Shown in pieces: positions 55,401 to 58,919 of a DNA stretch of 64,000 nt. The notes beneath the pieces were generated by a model. It saw nothing but the letters and a program-made list of their open reading frames with translations, did not search any database and was not told where the DNA came from. The DNA is from Ligula intestinalis (lineage: Eukaryota; Platyhelminthes; Cestoda; Diphyllobothriidea; Diphyllobothriidae), in the NCBI GenBank assembly GCA_036362985.1, contig JAYGXS010000007.1:26154287-26218286 (forward strand), written 5' to 3'. Position 1 is the stretch's first letter, and the number at the start of each line of letters is the position of its first letter. A program made the translations under genes and the position numbers.

Positions 55401-55449
55401 CAACGGTCAACCCCAGAACAAATAACACCGAGGTGACTCTGAATAACAT
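19200..55449 (-). CDS. ITGB: Integrin beta subunit gene, nine coding exons
   Basis: Joining minus-strand exons 55449-55197, 53061-52643, 43809-43531, 41291-41073, 37772-37605, 35776-35555, 31968-31720, 19964-19554 and 19466-19200 gives 2487 nt (828 residues plus TAG) with no internal stop. Every intron has GT...AG ends. The product is a single-pass cell-surface adhesion receptor subunit that pairs with an integrin alpha chain, binds matrix ligands through a cation-dependent beta-I domain, and links to talin/kindlin-type adaptors inside the cell. Domain order and length match the family: signal peptide, PSI, hybrid, beta-I with MIDAS, I-EGF 1-4, beta-tail, transmembrane helix, short tail. Intron 1 is phase 1 and the rest are phase 0. 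Intron sizes are 2135, 8833, 2239, 3300, 1828, 3586, 11755 and 87 bp. Nearly all mobile elements between 19.9 and 55 kb are intronic. The paralogue type is not assigned, and untranslated exons are not resolved. Confidence 0.95.
19554..19964 (-). CDS. ITGB: Integrin beta exon 8: I-EGF4 and beta-tail domain
   Basis: Residues 604-740. It opens with the Cys-rich GRGVCDCGQCFC pattern of the fourth integrin EGF module (about 607-632) and continues into the beta-tail domain. That domain has paired Cys (KCVLCLR, CQVSC, NLC, SCRVMFTYRY) and one N-glycosylation sequon (NTT). A Glu/Asp-rich insert (about EDEAKIDQTEPKEGE) is unusual in this position. The donor GTCCGT (19553-19548) is weak. The 87-bp intron to exon 9 is the only short intron in the gene. 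Confidence 0.93.
19965..21100. other. Intron 7, 5'-distal part with no element identified
   Basis: A Penelope-type box in plus orientation occurs at about 20930-20985 (CTCTGACGATGAATTCC, a hairpin, AAAAGCTCAG, AAATAAAC), related to the minus-strand box at 49060-49140. It is preceded by a GCT-repeat (about 20916-20932). The rest is unassigned. Confidence 0.4.
21110..21400 (-). repeat. tRNA-derived SINE, copy 1
   Basis: On the minus strand the head is tRNA-like: GTAGCTTGGCGGTTAG (A-box region, about 21230) and CGGGTTAAAATCCCGCC (B-box region with one substitution, about 21150). A 5' body upstream of the head holds TGGTGGATTCCATACGAGCG and CCTGCTTGGGCAGTCAACTT. The same body and head recur at 22590-22880 and, on the plus strand, at 45000-45235. 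Confidence 0.75.
21410..21520 (-). repeat. tRNA-derived SINE, truncated copy 2
   Basis: It repeats the head end of copy 1 (GTTGACCCAATTGTTAAAA, GGATTTGGACCCGCGTATCAGAGAAGGCC) directly downstream of it. The A-box side is lost. This is a tandem arrangement. Confidence 0.6.
21725..22250 (+). promoter_or_regulatory. CpG-rich island with CCAAT box and AAGATGGCGGC motif
   Basis: This GC- and CpG-rich block contains GACT and CA repeats (21738-21765, 22027-22050), runs of GCGCACGCACG (22085-22150), a CCAAT box at about 22164 and AAGATGGCGGCGCCGG at about 22199. AAGATGGCGGC is the known YY1-type core that often overlaps start codons. The ATG opens a short frame (31 codons) ending at TAG. It sits in intron 7, antisense to the integrin gene. 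A promoter role is inferred from composition and motifs only. Confidence 0.35.
22590..22880 (-). repeat. tRNA-derived SINE, copy 3
   Basis: The minus strand reads GGCGTTTGTAGCTTAGCGG (good A box, about 22692) and GCGGGTTCAAATCCCGCC (good B box, about 22640), with an intact cloverleaf-like arm at the B box. The body matches copy 1 through TTAATTATTAAGTTGGTTTGGCAGATTT. This is the best-preserved member of the family here. Confidence 0.8.
23545..23960 (-). repeat. Two further SINE copies, degraded
   Basis: About 23550-23830 carries TTCGATGGAATTCGAACC (B-box region) with diverged A-box text and the body phrase GGAATGGAATCCACGAATC. About 23850-23950 restarts with TTTGACCAAATTGCAAAAAACTCGG and GGGGGATTCGAACCCACG, then breaks off before the Gypsy element. 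Confidence 0.65.
24294..24998 (+). pseudogene. gag: gag of the Gypsy element
   Basis: ATG at 24294 is followed by a gag-type frame (MEELCADLKLVLQQQLKE...). A TAA at 24582-24584 interrupts it after LRKLGPAE. The same frame continues as ERYTNFILPKN and DTLKTLSQIFGEQASLFNTRF to a TGA at 24996-24998. A single in-frame stop therefore splits an otherwise intact capsid region. The zinc-knuckle follows in another frame. Confidence 0.75.
24995..26295 (+). pseudogene. pol: Zinc-knuckle joined to integrase, C-terminal frameshift
   Basis: The frame 24995-25960 begins with a Cys/His motif (C-x2-C-x3-H-x4-C) followed by C-x2-C. This is a CCHC variant shorter by one residue than the retroviral spacing and in line with what I recall of CsRn1-type gag. 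After a Lys/Ser-rich linker it passes straight into the integrase catalytic core: HLDLAGP (first Asp), VLMPDNGSQF (second Asp), GQAESFVATFKRAL (Glu), a D-D-E triad. A frame change near 25840 continues the C-terminal region to the TGA at 26293-26295. The direct knuckle-integrase join marks a deletion of protease to RNase H. Confidence 0.75.
26639..28744 (+). mobile_element. Penelope-like element with perfect 60-bp inverted repeats and a 12-bp target duplication
   Basis: ATTGTCGCAAGG occurs at 26639-26650 and 28733-28744 (target duplication). Inside it, 26651-26710 is the exact reverse complement of 28647-28706 (60 of 60 bases). The right arm carries CCAATAAATC (a polyadenylation signal) and is preceded by CTGACGA. 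The left arm is an inverted copy of this 3' end placed in front of a 5'-truncated coding region. The element landed 8 bp beyond the Gypsy target duplication. Confidence 0.9.
26683..28428 (+). pseudogene. Penelope reverse transcriptase-GIY-YIG polyprotein, one in-frame stop
   Basis: A single frame runs for 582 codons to the TAA at 28426-28428, broken only by a TAA at 27346-27348. Motifs in order: ISKPDKGHGVVILN, RLYGLPKTHK, SLDVESLFTNVP (motif A Asp), GVAMGSPLGPTFAD (motif B), YRRYVDDIFAIV (YVDD), HLSFLDVNLSRQKDG, then YEFTCTCGCKYIGRTQRQL with a downstream KEH, the GIY-YIG nuclease core. The last residues are HVVNLTLPW. The N-terminus is truncated at the left inverted repeat (the first ATG-like codon is TTG). 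It is a different lineage from the 10552 and 13196 copies. Confidence 0.85.
29212..29656 (+). mobile_element. Solo LTR with a GAAAA target duplication
   Basis: The block 29217-29651 begins TGTCAGGGGCC and ends CCGTTACAACA. GAAAA flanks it on both sides (29212-29216 and 29652-29656). No internal domain is present. This is the signature of recombination between the two LTRs of one insertion. The family is not identified further. Confidence 0.7.
29790..30175 (+). repeat. SINE body fragment and dispersed repeat family E, copy 2
   Basis: About 29790-29870 resembles SINE body text (AGCATCCACCAGATGACTACC). About 29880-29970 repeats 28950-29045 (CCTCGTCGGATTCGA...CGTCAGAATCC...GGAAACCAC). About 30025-30175 is family E copy 2 (AATGCCCACGCCCCCAAACG, AATAAGTAAGCCTGCC). 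Confidence 0.5.
30345..30500 (+). repeat. Dispersed repeat family B, copy 2
   Basis: It matches copies 1 and 3 through GCCAGTGGCCACTGCCGCCTG, AGCAAC, ATCCCTCTCACG and a diverged TTTGGCCTGAATATT end. Confidence 0.6.
30580..30790 (+). repeat. Dispersed repeat family A, copy 3
   Basis: TTGTTCCTACTAGTCTGGCC, AACCGGGCCTGGAAGATCGC and AGCCGTTAGGATTTAACC match family A. The downstream 'GTGTGAGTCGGCCTGCGATTGG' also has a counterpart inside the inverted copy at 58680. Confidence 0.6.
31190..31360 (+). repeat. Dispersed repeat family B, copy 3
   Basis: It contains GCCAGTGGCCACTGCCGCCTG, GAGTTCTGTAC, TTCGGCCTGATGACTGTAGC and ACCCACTACTTAG. Order and spacing agree with the inverted copy at 36030-36190. 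Confidence 0.65.
31720..31968 (-). CDS. ITGB: Integrin beta exon 7: I-EGF2 and I-EGF3
   Basis: Residues 521-603. It opens PCSDRGRCVCGRCKC and continues with CECDRHGCKR, VCGGPLRGECQCDGTCKCKPGYTGDRCDC. These are the eight-Cys pattern of integrin EGF modules, including the family signature C-x-C-D...C-x-C. Acceptor CGCAG before 31968; donor GTAAGC at 31719. Phase 0 on both sides. Confidence 0.95.
32015..32320 (+). mobile_element. RTE-type LINE 3' end interrupted by a CR1-type 5' segment (copy 1)
   Basis: The phrase ATCATGGAGGCCGGCTTGATCAGCC belongs to the 3' end seen intact at 36765-36800 and 33050-33090. It is interrupted at about 32057 by about 230 bp (to about 32292) that also occur at 35080-35330, then resumes as TGATCACAGTCATACC. 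Near-identical octamers (GATCAGCC / GATTAGCC) border the insert, compatible with a mutated target duplication. The insert frame ends LLRLLVLAAGIKVNPSE. Confidence 0.6.
32296..32555 (+). repeat. Direct duplication, unit 1
   Basis: TGATCACAG..., AAATTTGAG.GGTGG, ATCTGAAGTTGTTAATTTT, GAGGAGCCCAGTTCA and TTCTTGATTTCCAAGGAACT repeat in the same order at 33086-33345, about 790 bp further on. Confidence 0.75.
32556..33000 (-). pseudogene. Jockey/I-type LINE C-terminal fragment
   Basis: The minus strand encodes THCTLAQLRSGYSVLLCRQQ and then DSCPDCGVFPHDRQHLSAC, the Cys-His tail (C-x2-C...H...C) typical of the C-terminus of Jockey/I-group LINE polyproteins. The frame is open for about 110 codons, but the rest of the element is absent. 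It separates the two units of the direct duplication. Confidence 0.55.
33045..33345 (+). repeat. Direct duplication, unit 2, starting in an RTE 3' end
   Basis: CTTCGTGACATTATAGAGGCCGGCTAGATCAGCC (33050-33083) is an uninterrupted RTE 3' terminus. The rest matches 32296-32555. Unit 2 lacks the CR1 segment that splits unit 1, so that insertion came after the duplication or was lost here. Confidence 0.65.
33560..34965 (+). pseudogene. CR1-type LINE, reverse transcriptase C-terminus to 3' end
   Basis: The reading starts in the palm with FADDLKLWKI (catalytic FADD, about 33655) and continues NEWFLPFNVAICNIMYFSS, PLPEVEAQKDLGVWF, VAKSAMSSLYLIKRAF and FVRPRLEFAIQAWKPW. After a frame change near 34110 it continues AYLPYETRL, FPLDYRQLRGDLVQAFRML and FFSKKVIQAWNALP, to a TAA at about 34461. 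The 3' untranslated region ends at AAACTGAACTGAACG (about 34950). It is related to the minus-strand copy at 61765-64000 and 5'-truncated. It lies in intron 6, antisense to the gene. Confidence 0.8.
35080..35335 (+). mobile_element. CR1-type LINE 5' segment with a 2A-like peptide, copy 2
   Basis: About 230 bp are shared with 32057-32292 (GACGCGTCTTCG, GGCGGCCAAGGTCTGCTACA, CCAAACCTCCCTATGGTGGAT). The frame reads EQPLLTMLLRLLLLLTAGIE followed by AHPAE. The spacing Leu-rich run / (D or G)-(V or I)-E-x-(N or H)-P resembles the 2A ribosome-skipping peptide reported near the N-terminus of some CR1-type LINEs. The essential NPGP end is changed to HPAE (NPSE in the other copy). Confidence 0.5.
35555..35776 (-). 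CDS. ITGB: Integrin beta exon 6: I-EGF1 and connection
   Basis: Residues 447-520. ACQCAACE and CQMHGHLVCGACVCERGYSGEFCEC give the first integrin EGF module, ending with a Ser/Glu-rich linker and LAQC. Acceptor TCCAG with a strong polypyrimidine tract (CTTCTCCCTCCCTCCCC). Donor GTTAGT at 35554. Phase 0. Confidence 0.95.
36030..36190 (-). repeat. Dispersed repeat family B, inverted copy
   Basis: The reverse complement contains GCCACTGTCCCCTGAGACAG, AGAGTTCTGTACACAAT, CTTCTGTCTCTTATC, CACCTGGGATTCGGCCTAAT and TGTAGCG. It is the most complete copy of the family. Confidence 0.65.
36270..36835 (+). pseudogene. RTE-type LINE C-terminal region and 3' end
   Basis: The frame reads SVLLYGCECWAVRAED, then a TGA, then KLEVFDHPCLRTILRV, RRLRWFEQVLRRPPHEL, WKRRRGGQLKTWLDTVRQDM and HWRRDWVQLSRSAAANRHTW. 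It ends TVRDIIEVG-TAG. This block is diagnostic for RTE-related LINE C-termini. It ends in GATCAGGCATGATCACAGCC and a degenerate (AAGT)n tail. It lies in intron 5, antisense to the gene. Confidence 0.75.
37360..37480. promoter_or_regulatory. Compact block with CRE-like and paired CCAAT motifs
   Basis: Within 120 bp: TGACGTAA (CRE-like, 37363), a CpG-rich GCGCGCCGCGGTGCGG, ATTGGGC (inverted CCAAT) and CCAATCA, then a TATAAT-containing AT tract. Intronic (between exons 6 and 5). The function is inference from motifs only. Confidence 0.2.
37605..37772 (-). CDS. ITGB: Integrin beta exon 5: hybrid domain return
   Basis: Residues 391-446: VQVLSKCQGEMRF, KTVCKEHPVGGKIEYRV, PTRCFPGTKQVLLKM. The two-Cys loop and the alternating beta-strand pattern fit the part of the hybrid domain that follows the beta-I domain. 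Acceptor TATAG before 37772; donor GTAAGT at 37604. Phase 0. Confidence 0.93.
37811..38124. other. Intron 4, unassigned
   Basis: A minus-strand open frame crosses this stretch and the neighbouring RTE fragment but has no recognisable domain. It is not credited as a gene. Confidence 0.35.
38125..38400 (+). mobile_element. RTE-type LINE 3' end fragment
   Basis: It matches 36640-36815: ACACCCTTCGTCAAGACATG, CGGTTCTTGGACCTTC, CGCTGGAGAAGAGAG, then GTGACATTATTGAGGCCGGC and ATCAGGCATGATCACAGCC. Coding text is RRPIRDSA-stop then shifted HESGS...RRWRRELVELSRPAATN. Confidence 0.65.
38789..38829 (-). ncRNA. Hammerhead-ribozyme-like module, minus strand, mutated core
   Basis: The minus strand has stem I CTGG, then CCAACAA where the active core would be CTGATGA. 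Stem II follows, then GAAA, palindromic ATGGCCAT, T, and stem I return CCAG. The module mirrors 38942-38982 at about 110 bp distance. Four transitions in the core suggest it is dead. Confidence 0.4.
38942..38982 (+). ncRNA. Hammerhead-ribozyme-like module in a SINE-type tail
   Basis: Stem I 5' strand CTGG (38942-38945); core CTGATGA (38946-38952); stem II GGCT/AGCC with an AATA loop (38954-38965) and a C-A mismatch at its base; GAAA (38967-38970). A two-base-pair stem III follows within palindromic ATGGCCAT (38970-38977), then T (38978) as the residue before the predicted cut, and stem I 3' strand CCAG (38979-38982). This is the layout of a minimal type-I hammerhead with very short stem III, known from retroelement-borne ribozymes, which often act as dimers. 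Activity is inferred and untested. Confidence 0.5.
39200..40780. other. AT-rich block in intron 4
   Basis: About 1.6 kb is distinctly richer in A and T than the flanks. It contains a minus-strand open stretch (40188-40472) with Lys/Phe/Ser-rich, low-information composition. No repeat partner, terminal repeats or known domain were seen. It may be a decayed element of separate origin. Confidence 0.4.
41073..41291 (-). CDS. ITGB: Integrin beta exon 4: C-terminal part of beta-I domain
   Basis: Residues 318-390: VAEVLTETDISVIFATD, LYPLYEKLAAFLPSAAVG, LTDSSTNIVNLLRSNYDKI. The alternating strand/helix pattern and the SAAVG-x-L-x-x-(D/N)SSN phrase are characteristic of the last helices of the beta-I domain. 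Acceptor CTAG before 41291; donor GTAAGT at 41072. Phase 0. Confidence 0.95.
41660..42370 (+). pseudogene. RTE-type LINE 5' region and AP-endonuclease domain
   Basis: From about 41870 the plus strand reads DIGCWNVRTFLAHGTQSL, then PNVDVCGLSEV-stop (the catalytic Glu region of AP-type endonucleases). In the open frame 42087-42338 it continues AYVRLKDHFTNLSMVTVYAPTS and RRDLLIVAEDWNGRLE-stop, where the family normally has GDWNA. Upstream (about 41705-41755) an 18-bp unit (TAAGTCACCTTGATTAAT) is repeated about three times. Everything after the endonuclease is missing. It lies in intron 3, antisense to the gene. Confidence 0.75.
42847..43417 (+). mobile_element. Solo LTR with an ACGGC target duplication
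   Basis: The block 42852-43412 starts TGTTAGGACGGCC and ends GGTTATAACA, framed by ACGGC at 42847-42851 and 43413-43417. The TGTTRGGACG start and ATAACA end resemble the LTRs of the Gypsy element at 24037-26630. A TTAAATA promoter-like box lies at about 43132. The internal region is lost. Confidence 0.75.
43531..43809 (-). CDS. ITGB: Integrin beta exon 3: middle of beta-I domain
   Basis: Residues 225-317. It opens PSGNLDSPEGG, which supplies the SyMBS/MIDAS ligands (N228, D230, P232 backbone, E233). [29 protein letters not shown] and the FNSS glycosylation sequon follow. Length and spacing agree with the family. Acceptor TTTACAG before 43809 with a pyrimidine tract; donor GTGAGT at 43530. 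Phase 0. Confidence 0.95.
43880..44105 (+). mobile_element. Gypsy LTR relic close to the exon 3 acceptor
   Basis: It aligns with the LTR at 45353-45639 (TGTTAA..., GTTCACCCCTGCC, CCTATATTACCCTAACC, GATGAATAAAGCC, CTCGCTAATTCTC, CACGACA), with about 60 bp missing. It begins about 70 bp upstream of the exon 3 acceptor in transcript sense and is antisense to the gene. No internal sequence follows, so it is a solo or partial LTR. Confidence 0.6.
44340..44535 (+). repeat. Dispersed repeat family D, copy 2
   Basis: GGAATGCATGATTAACGGTTTAATG, TTTGATTAATGAAC and ACAGTAGAAAATTATG match 9540-9735 in the same orientation. Confidence 0.5.
45000..45235 (+). repeat. tRNA-derived SINE, plus strand
   Basis: Body text TATTGGTGGATTTCATACGAGCG leads to a tRNA-like head: GTAGCTCAGGTGGTAGAGC (A box, about 45112) and GTGGGTTTAAACCCCACC (B box, about 45156). 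The tail ACTGGGTCAAGTAAATTAAGC matches the minus-strand copies in intron 7. Confidence 0.75.
45353..46205 (+). pseudogene. Gypsy (Mag-type) element relic: LTR, gag start, reverse transcriptase end
   Basis: The LTR (about 45353-45639, TGTGGTG...CACGACA, with TATATAATCC and AGTAAAGCCC) is followed by ATG 45664 and gag-type MDQLLKPERFDVDPNAPDAS...WFCAFENFM, which loses frame near 45890. At about 46030 the sequence continues as a pol fragment (VSKGNIRPDPDRLKPL, then QRAVRLFAMDIPLF), normally near the end of reverse transcriptase. The join implies a large internal deletion. No 3' LTR was found. Confidence 0.65.
46206..47684. other. Intron 2, unassigned
   Basis: It contains a C-rich stretch with two C runs (about 46257 and 46297) and otherwise no repeat partner, RNA gene or coding region that can be supported. 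Confidence 0.4.
47685..47850 (+). repeat. Second tRNA-type SINE ending in a hammerhead-like module
   Basis: The head is tRNA-like: GGTGGCTCAGTGGATAGGAC (A box, 47702) and CACGGGTTCGAAACTCG (B box, 47745). About 35 bp downstream is the hammerhead-like module 47801-47849. The head differs from the SINE family at 45000, so this is a separate family. Confidence 0.6.
47801..47849 (+). ncRNA. Hammerhead-ribozyme-like module, second copy
   Basis: Stem I: ACTACGA (47801-47807) pairs perfectly with TCGTAGT (47843-47849). Core CTGATGA (47808-47814); stem II around GCT/AGC (47817-47826) with mismatched base pairs; GAAA (47829-47832). The short stem III region has lost its expected U before the cut. Stem I has a sequence unrelated to that of 38942-38982 yet stays complementary. 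Confidence 0.5.
48280..48395. repeat. TG microsatellites and a 15-base G run
   Basis: TG/GT runs at about 48282-48300 and 48340-48359, then a run of 15 G at 48378-48392. Long G runs can form quadruplexes. It also breaks nearby open frames. Confidence 0.85.
48770..48990 (+). repeat. tRNA-derived SINE, plus strand
   Basis: Body CCGTATTGGTGGATTTCATACG at 48801; A box TGTAGCTCAATGATAGAGC at 48889; decayed B box GGTGGGTTAGAATACC at 48936; tail ATTGAGTTAATCGAATTA. Same family as 45000-45235. Confidence 0.75.
49055..49145 (-). mobile_element. Penelope-type 3' box, minus strand
   Basis: The reverse complement reads CTCTGACGATGGACTCC, TAAGAATTCGAAAGCTCGGG and ACAATAAAC: core, short hairpin, GAAA and polyadenylation signal. 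The same box type occurs at 20930-20985 on the plus strand. Confidence 0.45.
49435..49590 (+). mobile_element. Penelope C-terminal fragment joined to a SINE head
   Basis: 49442-49506 encodes HLLDRGHSVD and TSFRVLVRAR, matching the nuclease end of the 26683-28428 element (HLLDSGHSVD, TSFRVLVRAR). Without spacer it runs into a tRNA-like head: CTCGTAGCTCAATGGTAGAGC and GTGGGTTCGACTCCCACC (both boxes good), then CAATTGAACTACTCAG. Confidence 0.7.
49869..49914 (-). ncRNA. Hammerhead-like module, third copy, degenerate
   Basis: On the minus strand GACTGG pairs with CCGGTC (six pairs, one G-U). The core is CTGACGA, fitting CTGANGA. A stem II region follows (GAC..., AAGCC), then AAAAA where GAA is expected. 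The residue before the predicted cut is G, which would abolish cleavage. It looks like a decayed member of the same family. Confidence 0.35.
50220..52642. other. Intron 2, 5' part: no element identified
   Basis: About 2.4 kb, mostly AT-moderate sequence without shared repeats, coding domains or RNA genes that I can support. Confidence 0.45.
52643..53061 (-). CDS. ITGB: Integrin beta exon 2: hybrid entry and MIDAS half of beta-I domain
   Basis: Residues 85-224. After a short hybrid segment (LTPSNQKVSIRPHD) comes DYPVDLYFLVDLSYTMRDDLE. MIDAS residues are D129, S131 and T133 (usually Ser), and the ADMIDAS aspartates D136/D137. GFGAFVDKP and the Cys-bounded specificity loop (NPCLSGVGNEDLQCDPPF) follow, then YKHILSLTNN. 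The acceptor is TTGAAG (53063-53062), chosen because it alone restores phase 1 with exon 1 and avoids the upstream TGA at 53107. Donor GTAAGA at 52642. Confidence 0.95.
53478..53545. repeat. Two-unit tandem repeat in intron 1
   Basis: Two imperfect copies of a unit of about 36 bp: GCGTGCCTGGGTCCCCTTCC then GCATGCCCGAGTTCCCTTCC, each followed by TCCAA. Non-coding. Confidence 0.6.
53546..55196. other. Intron 1, unassigned
   Basis: A run of 12 C lies at about 54996. An open stretch at 54455-54766 lacks recognisable domains. No repeats shared with the rest of the window were seen. Confidence 0.4.
55197..55449 (-). CDS. ITGB: Integrin beta exon 1: signal peptide and PSI domain
   Basis: ATG at 55449 starts a hydrophobic signal peptide (about residues 1-20). 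The PSI domain follows with seven Cys in family spacing (24, 30, 33, 40, 43, 59, 70) including C-x2-C-x6-C-x-W-C. One sequon is present (NST, 79-81). The donor is CCAG/GTGAGT at 55197/55196, phase 1. This ATG is favoured because the signal peptide follows at once and an in-frame extension is not needed. Confidence 0.93.
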
Positions 55450-55944
55450 CTCTTAATCAGACAAAAGCAAACGATCGCAGCAGCCTCTGCAGCATTAAAG
55501 TATTTACTCTCCAGTGGACGCAACCGGCCCCTTAAACAAACGCCTGTTTTACCCAGCCAGAAGACCACCAAGGCAATTTATTTTAGTAAAGTAAAACTAG
55601 TAACACATTTCCCATATCAACTAAATGCATTAGACCTAAAATTAATCATCATATTTATTGTCTACACTGCCTTGTGTAACTTAGAGTACTTTTACCTAAA
55701 AACTGTGGCCACAACTGATTTAAATTGCCAACATTAACCCTCTGTTAACAGGGAAATAGTTACTGTAGGGTTTTGTACAATTTAGTTTAGCACATTTATT
55801 TCGTTAACCTGAATGTCTCTTTACGCTTTATAAATGTATTCATAAATAAACATAACAGGCAACTTGTGATGCCTTCTGTTATCTCTGTTGTGTGTTGTTG
55901 AGTCTTCGTTGTTTTGCCTAGTCTGCCTCAACCGCTATTAGACC
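55450..55944. promoter_or_regulatory. Intergenic region between divergent starts, presumed integrin promoter side
   Basis: Just upstream of the ATG (minus strand) is TTTGCTTTTGTCTGATTAAG, a pyrimidine-rich AG that could accept a spliced 5' leader. No TATA box was identified with confidence. The candidate divergent exon at 55945 would make this a shared promoter region of about 500 bp. Confidence 0.3.
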
Positions 55945-56179
55945 ATGCCAGTTATCGATTCACATCTCTCCATCCCAAATCTGCCGGGCAAACTTGCGAA
56001 TCTTTCAGAATTGTTTGAAGACACTAACGATGCTTCAATTTTCGTGAGTTTGTGCTGCAATGACGTATTCTTTCGCACATCCTGCCTAGACAACTTTCCT
56101 GTTTCCATGCAGGAGTTCTTGGCCGTGCACGCCACAAGCCCGTCATTGGATGAGCTAGTTAGCGACGCCAAGTGTTTGA
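55945..56179 (+). CDS. Candidate first coding exon of a divergent gene
   Basis: ATG 55945 opens 78 codons of balanced composition (NLPGKLANLSELFEDTND, SLCCNDVFFRTSCLDNF) and ends at TTTGAG followed by GTAATGAG, a good splice donor. No domain is recognised, no continuation exon is identified downstream, and the region beyond is full of transposon relics. It could equally be a chance frame. Confidence 0.3.
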
Positions 56180-56599
56180 GGTAATGAGGCCATAGAGGTG
56201 CTGGTTTTTCAAACATCTAAATACGATGTCCGACAGAGGGCCTGTTCCCTGTCCTGACTGTTACCCCTGAGCCCGAGTGGGACGATCCCTATCCGGCATC
56301 GACAGATTGATATTGCGCATCTTACCGGTCAGCTCCATCGTCAGGCCTTTAACTATGACTATCTCACATCAATTGCGGCAACTTGGAAGACCTTAAGTTT
56401 ACAGTTTAACTGTTGCACTTACAAGTCAACCGTATATGTTTTGTCATAAGTAGTCTTCAGTCTAACCGATGGCAACCAAATGGATGTCCCCGTTGTTAAT
56501 CACGCAATTGGTCGTCACAAAATGTTTGCTTGTAAAACGTTGCCTACGGTTCGGTATTTCAGATGTGCATTTCAACGTTTACCTTCCAGCAATCGCAAC

Positions 56600-57000
56600 A
56601 ACTGTTAAACCGCAAGGTCAAACAGTAATGTCAATGACTACTGCGGACAACCGCGGGAGAGTCGCACGTTCTGTCTTACTTTCAAACCTACCAGATTTCG
56701 TTTCTTCGTCGATACTGGTGCTGAAGTTAGAATTATCTGCGTCCTAGGTGTCACCATTTCTCGCCTTAACTGTTTTTACTGCAGGCTGCCGATAGAGACA
56801 TCATAAAAACGTATGGAGAACTGCCTTACCGTCATCGTCGGACCTCGGCCAAGGTTTCAGTGGATTTTTATTCAGGCGAACATCTAATCATTAACTATCG
56901 GAGCCAATTTTCTGTCACATTTTGGTCCACTTAAAAAACCTAAGCCTGTAACTTTAAGGAAATTTGTCAGGATTAGACAAACGTTTTTTATAGGGTAATG
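56600..57000 (+). pseudogene. Gypsy pol relic: aspartic protease and following region
   Basis: RFFVDTGAEVRIIC (about 56697-56735) contains the DTGA active-site motif of retroelement aspartic proteases. It continues, with frame breaks, as LQAADRDIIKTYGEL and then an ANFLSHFGPL-type segment near 56905. No LTRs are seen. Confidence 0.6.
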
Positions 57001-57399
57001 AGCCCTGTCCACTTACAAGAGTTTTTTCACGCCTGTGAACGTTTCCGAGAGAGTTGGGGTCTTTCGCGGTCGAGGGTCACCAGGCTTGGATATCGAACTG
57101 CAGTTTCGGTCACAAAAATGTTTCAAAGACCTAAGCTAAGCAATCTTTATCAAAGACAGAGAAGGCCCGATTGACATGGTAAAGGATGGAAATCACAACT
57201 AGGACTACTACTGTACAATGCATCGAGGGCTTAAGCGATGTTGTGATCCGTAATCCCAAATCTTCCTACGTGTCCACGTTTTGCATTTGAATATCATTCA
57301 GGCAGTTTACGATGGGATTCTGAGAGCTAGGCCGACCAACCCGTAGATTACTGCACTTTTTTTCATTAAACACCAAAAGCTAGTTTGAAGTCGGTTTAG

Positions 57400-58330
57400 G
57401 TTTGCCTGCAAATGCTTTTCATCAGTAGCATTTCAGACGACTCTTGAACTATTTATATAATCGTTGAACTTAGTGACATCAAGATCCAGTTCACGAACGC
57501 AGTCGTTGAGATACCTGATGAATAGTGTAGGGCCAAAAACAGTCTTTAGGAATATTACTCTCAACCGCAACCTCTGCCGACTGCTGGTCACTGACATGGG
57601 TGATTTGAGAGCGGCCAAGTAGGAAGCTTCGAATCTAATTCAGGAGACTTTCCCTAACACCTATTCGACAGAGTTTATGTAGGAGTTGTTGATGTCGAAT
57701 ACCCTTGAATGCCTTCTTGAAGTTAATATAGACTGCCTGAAGCGGATTTCCTCTATCAACTGCCCGAGTCCAACTTTCCAAAAAAGATAGCTAGTTCTTC
57801 ATGCAGGACCTTCATCTGCGGAATCCATGCTGATAGAAGATTATGCTGCTCTAAGAAGCAAATCAGCTTTTGCTTAAATATTTTTTCATTATTTTGCAGA
57901 TTATCGATTTAAGGCTGATTGGTCTATAATTGTTTGCGGAATTCCTTCTGCCGCTTTTATGCAATGGTGTGATACGTGCAGATTTCCAATCAGTGAGTAA
58001 ACACCAGCTTTAGTCGGGTTATTGAAAAGCATACAGAGCGGTTCAGCTTGCTCTTTATCAAGTTCTTTTATTAATTATGGCAGATCATCATCGGGACCTG
58101 GCGATTTCAACTCATTTATCATTATTAGTCATTGGACTGCCAGCTAAGCAATTGTTGAGAGAGGAATTCCATTTGAAAAATTGTAAGGGATGCTCACCTT
58201 TTGCTCCATCTTCACTCAGTTCCATTTCGTCGCTTGCCTTCAGTACGGGACTGGGTCTTGGTTTCATTTTGTCGTTTGCATCTATATCGTAACTTTGGAT
58301 TTAAAATTGCCCAGTTCAACAATCCTTTTC
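57400..58330 (-). pseudogene. CR1-type LINE reverse transcriptase relic
   Basis: Minus-strand phrases in order: KSPGPDDLP (about 58095), SWTRAVDRGNPLQAVYI, KKAFKG (motif A region), HKLCRIGV, then VFGPTLFIRYLNDCVRELDLDVTKFNDYI near 57450 (motif B and the degraded FADD position). Several stops and frame changes. It is related to 61765-64000. Confidence 0.65.
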
Positions 58331-58469
58331 CAAAATCTTGGCGTGTTCTGAATATAAGTCACTTCACGATGCTCCTATGAGCTTTGTATGCATTAATGCA
58401 TATTGGATTGCTGTCAGTAAGATATTTCCTTCACAACCTTGCCCTATTATTCACATCCTATAGCAGGGG

Positions 58470-58890
58470 GTTGAGTTAAAACCTAGCAACTGCGATCTTC
58501 AGACCATGGCTACTTAGTAGAGAAGAGAAGTCGGTAAAGGCCAGATTGTTAGTAACAGTTTATTGTGTACACAGAGGAACGAAGAAAAGATGGAAATAAA
58601 TTTGTCTTTGAGAGCATAAAGCAGGCCTGGAGAGCCAGTCGAGTCCAAGTGTCGTCAAGCTGCAGCCACCGCCTAGAGGTTTTGTGTGAGTTGGCCTGTG
58701 ATTGGTTGGACAGCGTGTGGGTAGTTATCGATATGGGCTGTCCGTATCTCGCGCGCCAGTAAGTCTGACAGCCGCCACGACCTTGGGATGTAGACGGATT
58801 GAGATCACGACTGGAAGGCCTGGGGTCAAGCCGGCAGCGACCACTACAGTCCCAATGAGTACAAAGTGATCATTTTGGCCAATAGGAGGC
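58470..58890 (-). repeat. Dispersed repeat family A, inverted copy 1
   Basis: The reverse complement of about 58470-58570 matches 3535-3640 (…AATCTGGCC…, GCAGTTGC, TTAACTC). The inner part, with CCAATCACAGGCC and a GACTCCGTC-like tract, matches 30720-30790. It lies between two pieces of a CR1 LINE and may be an insertion into it. Confidence 0.55.
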
Positions 58891-58919
58891 AGGCATTGTA
58901 CCTCGTTGTTGCTTTCCAA

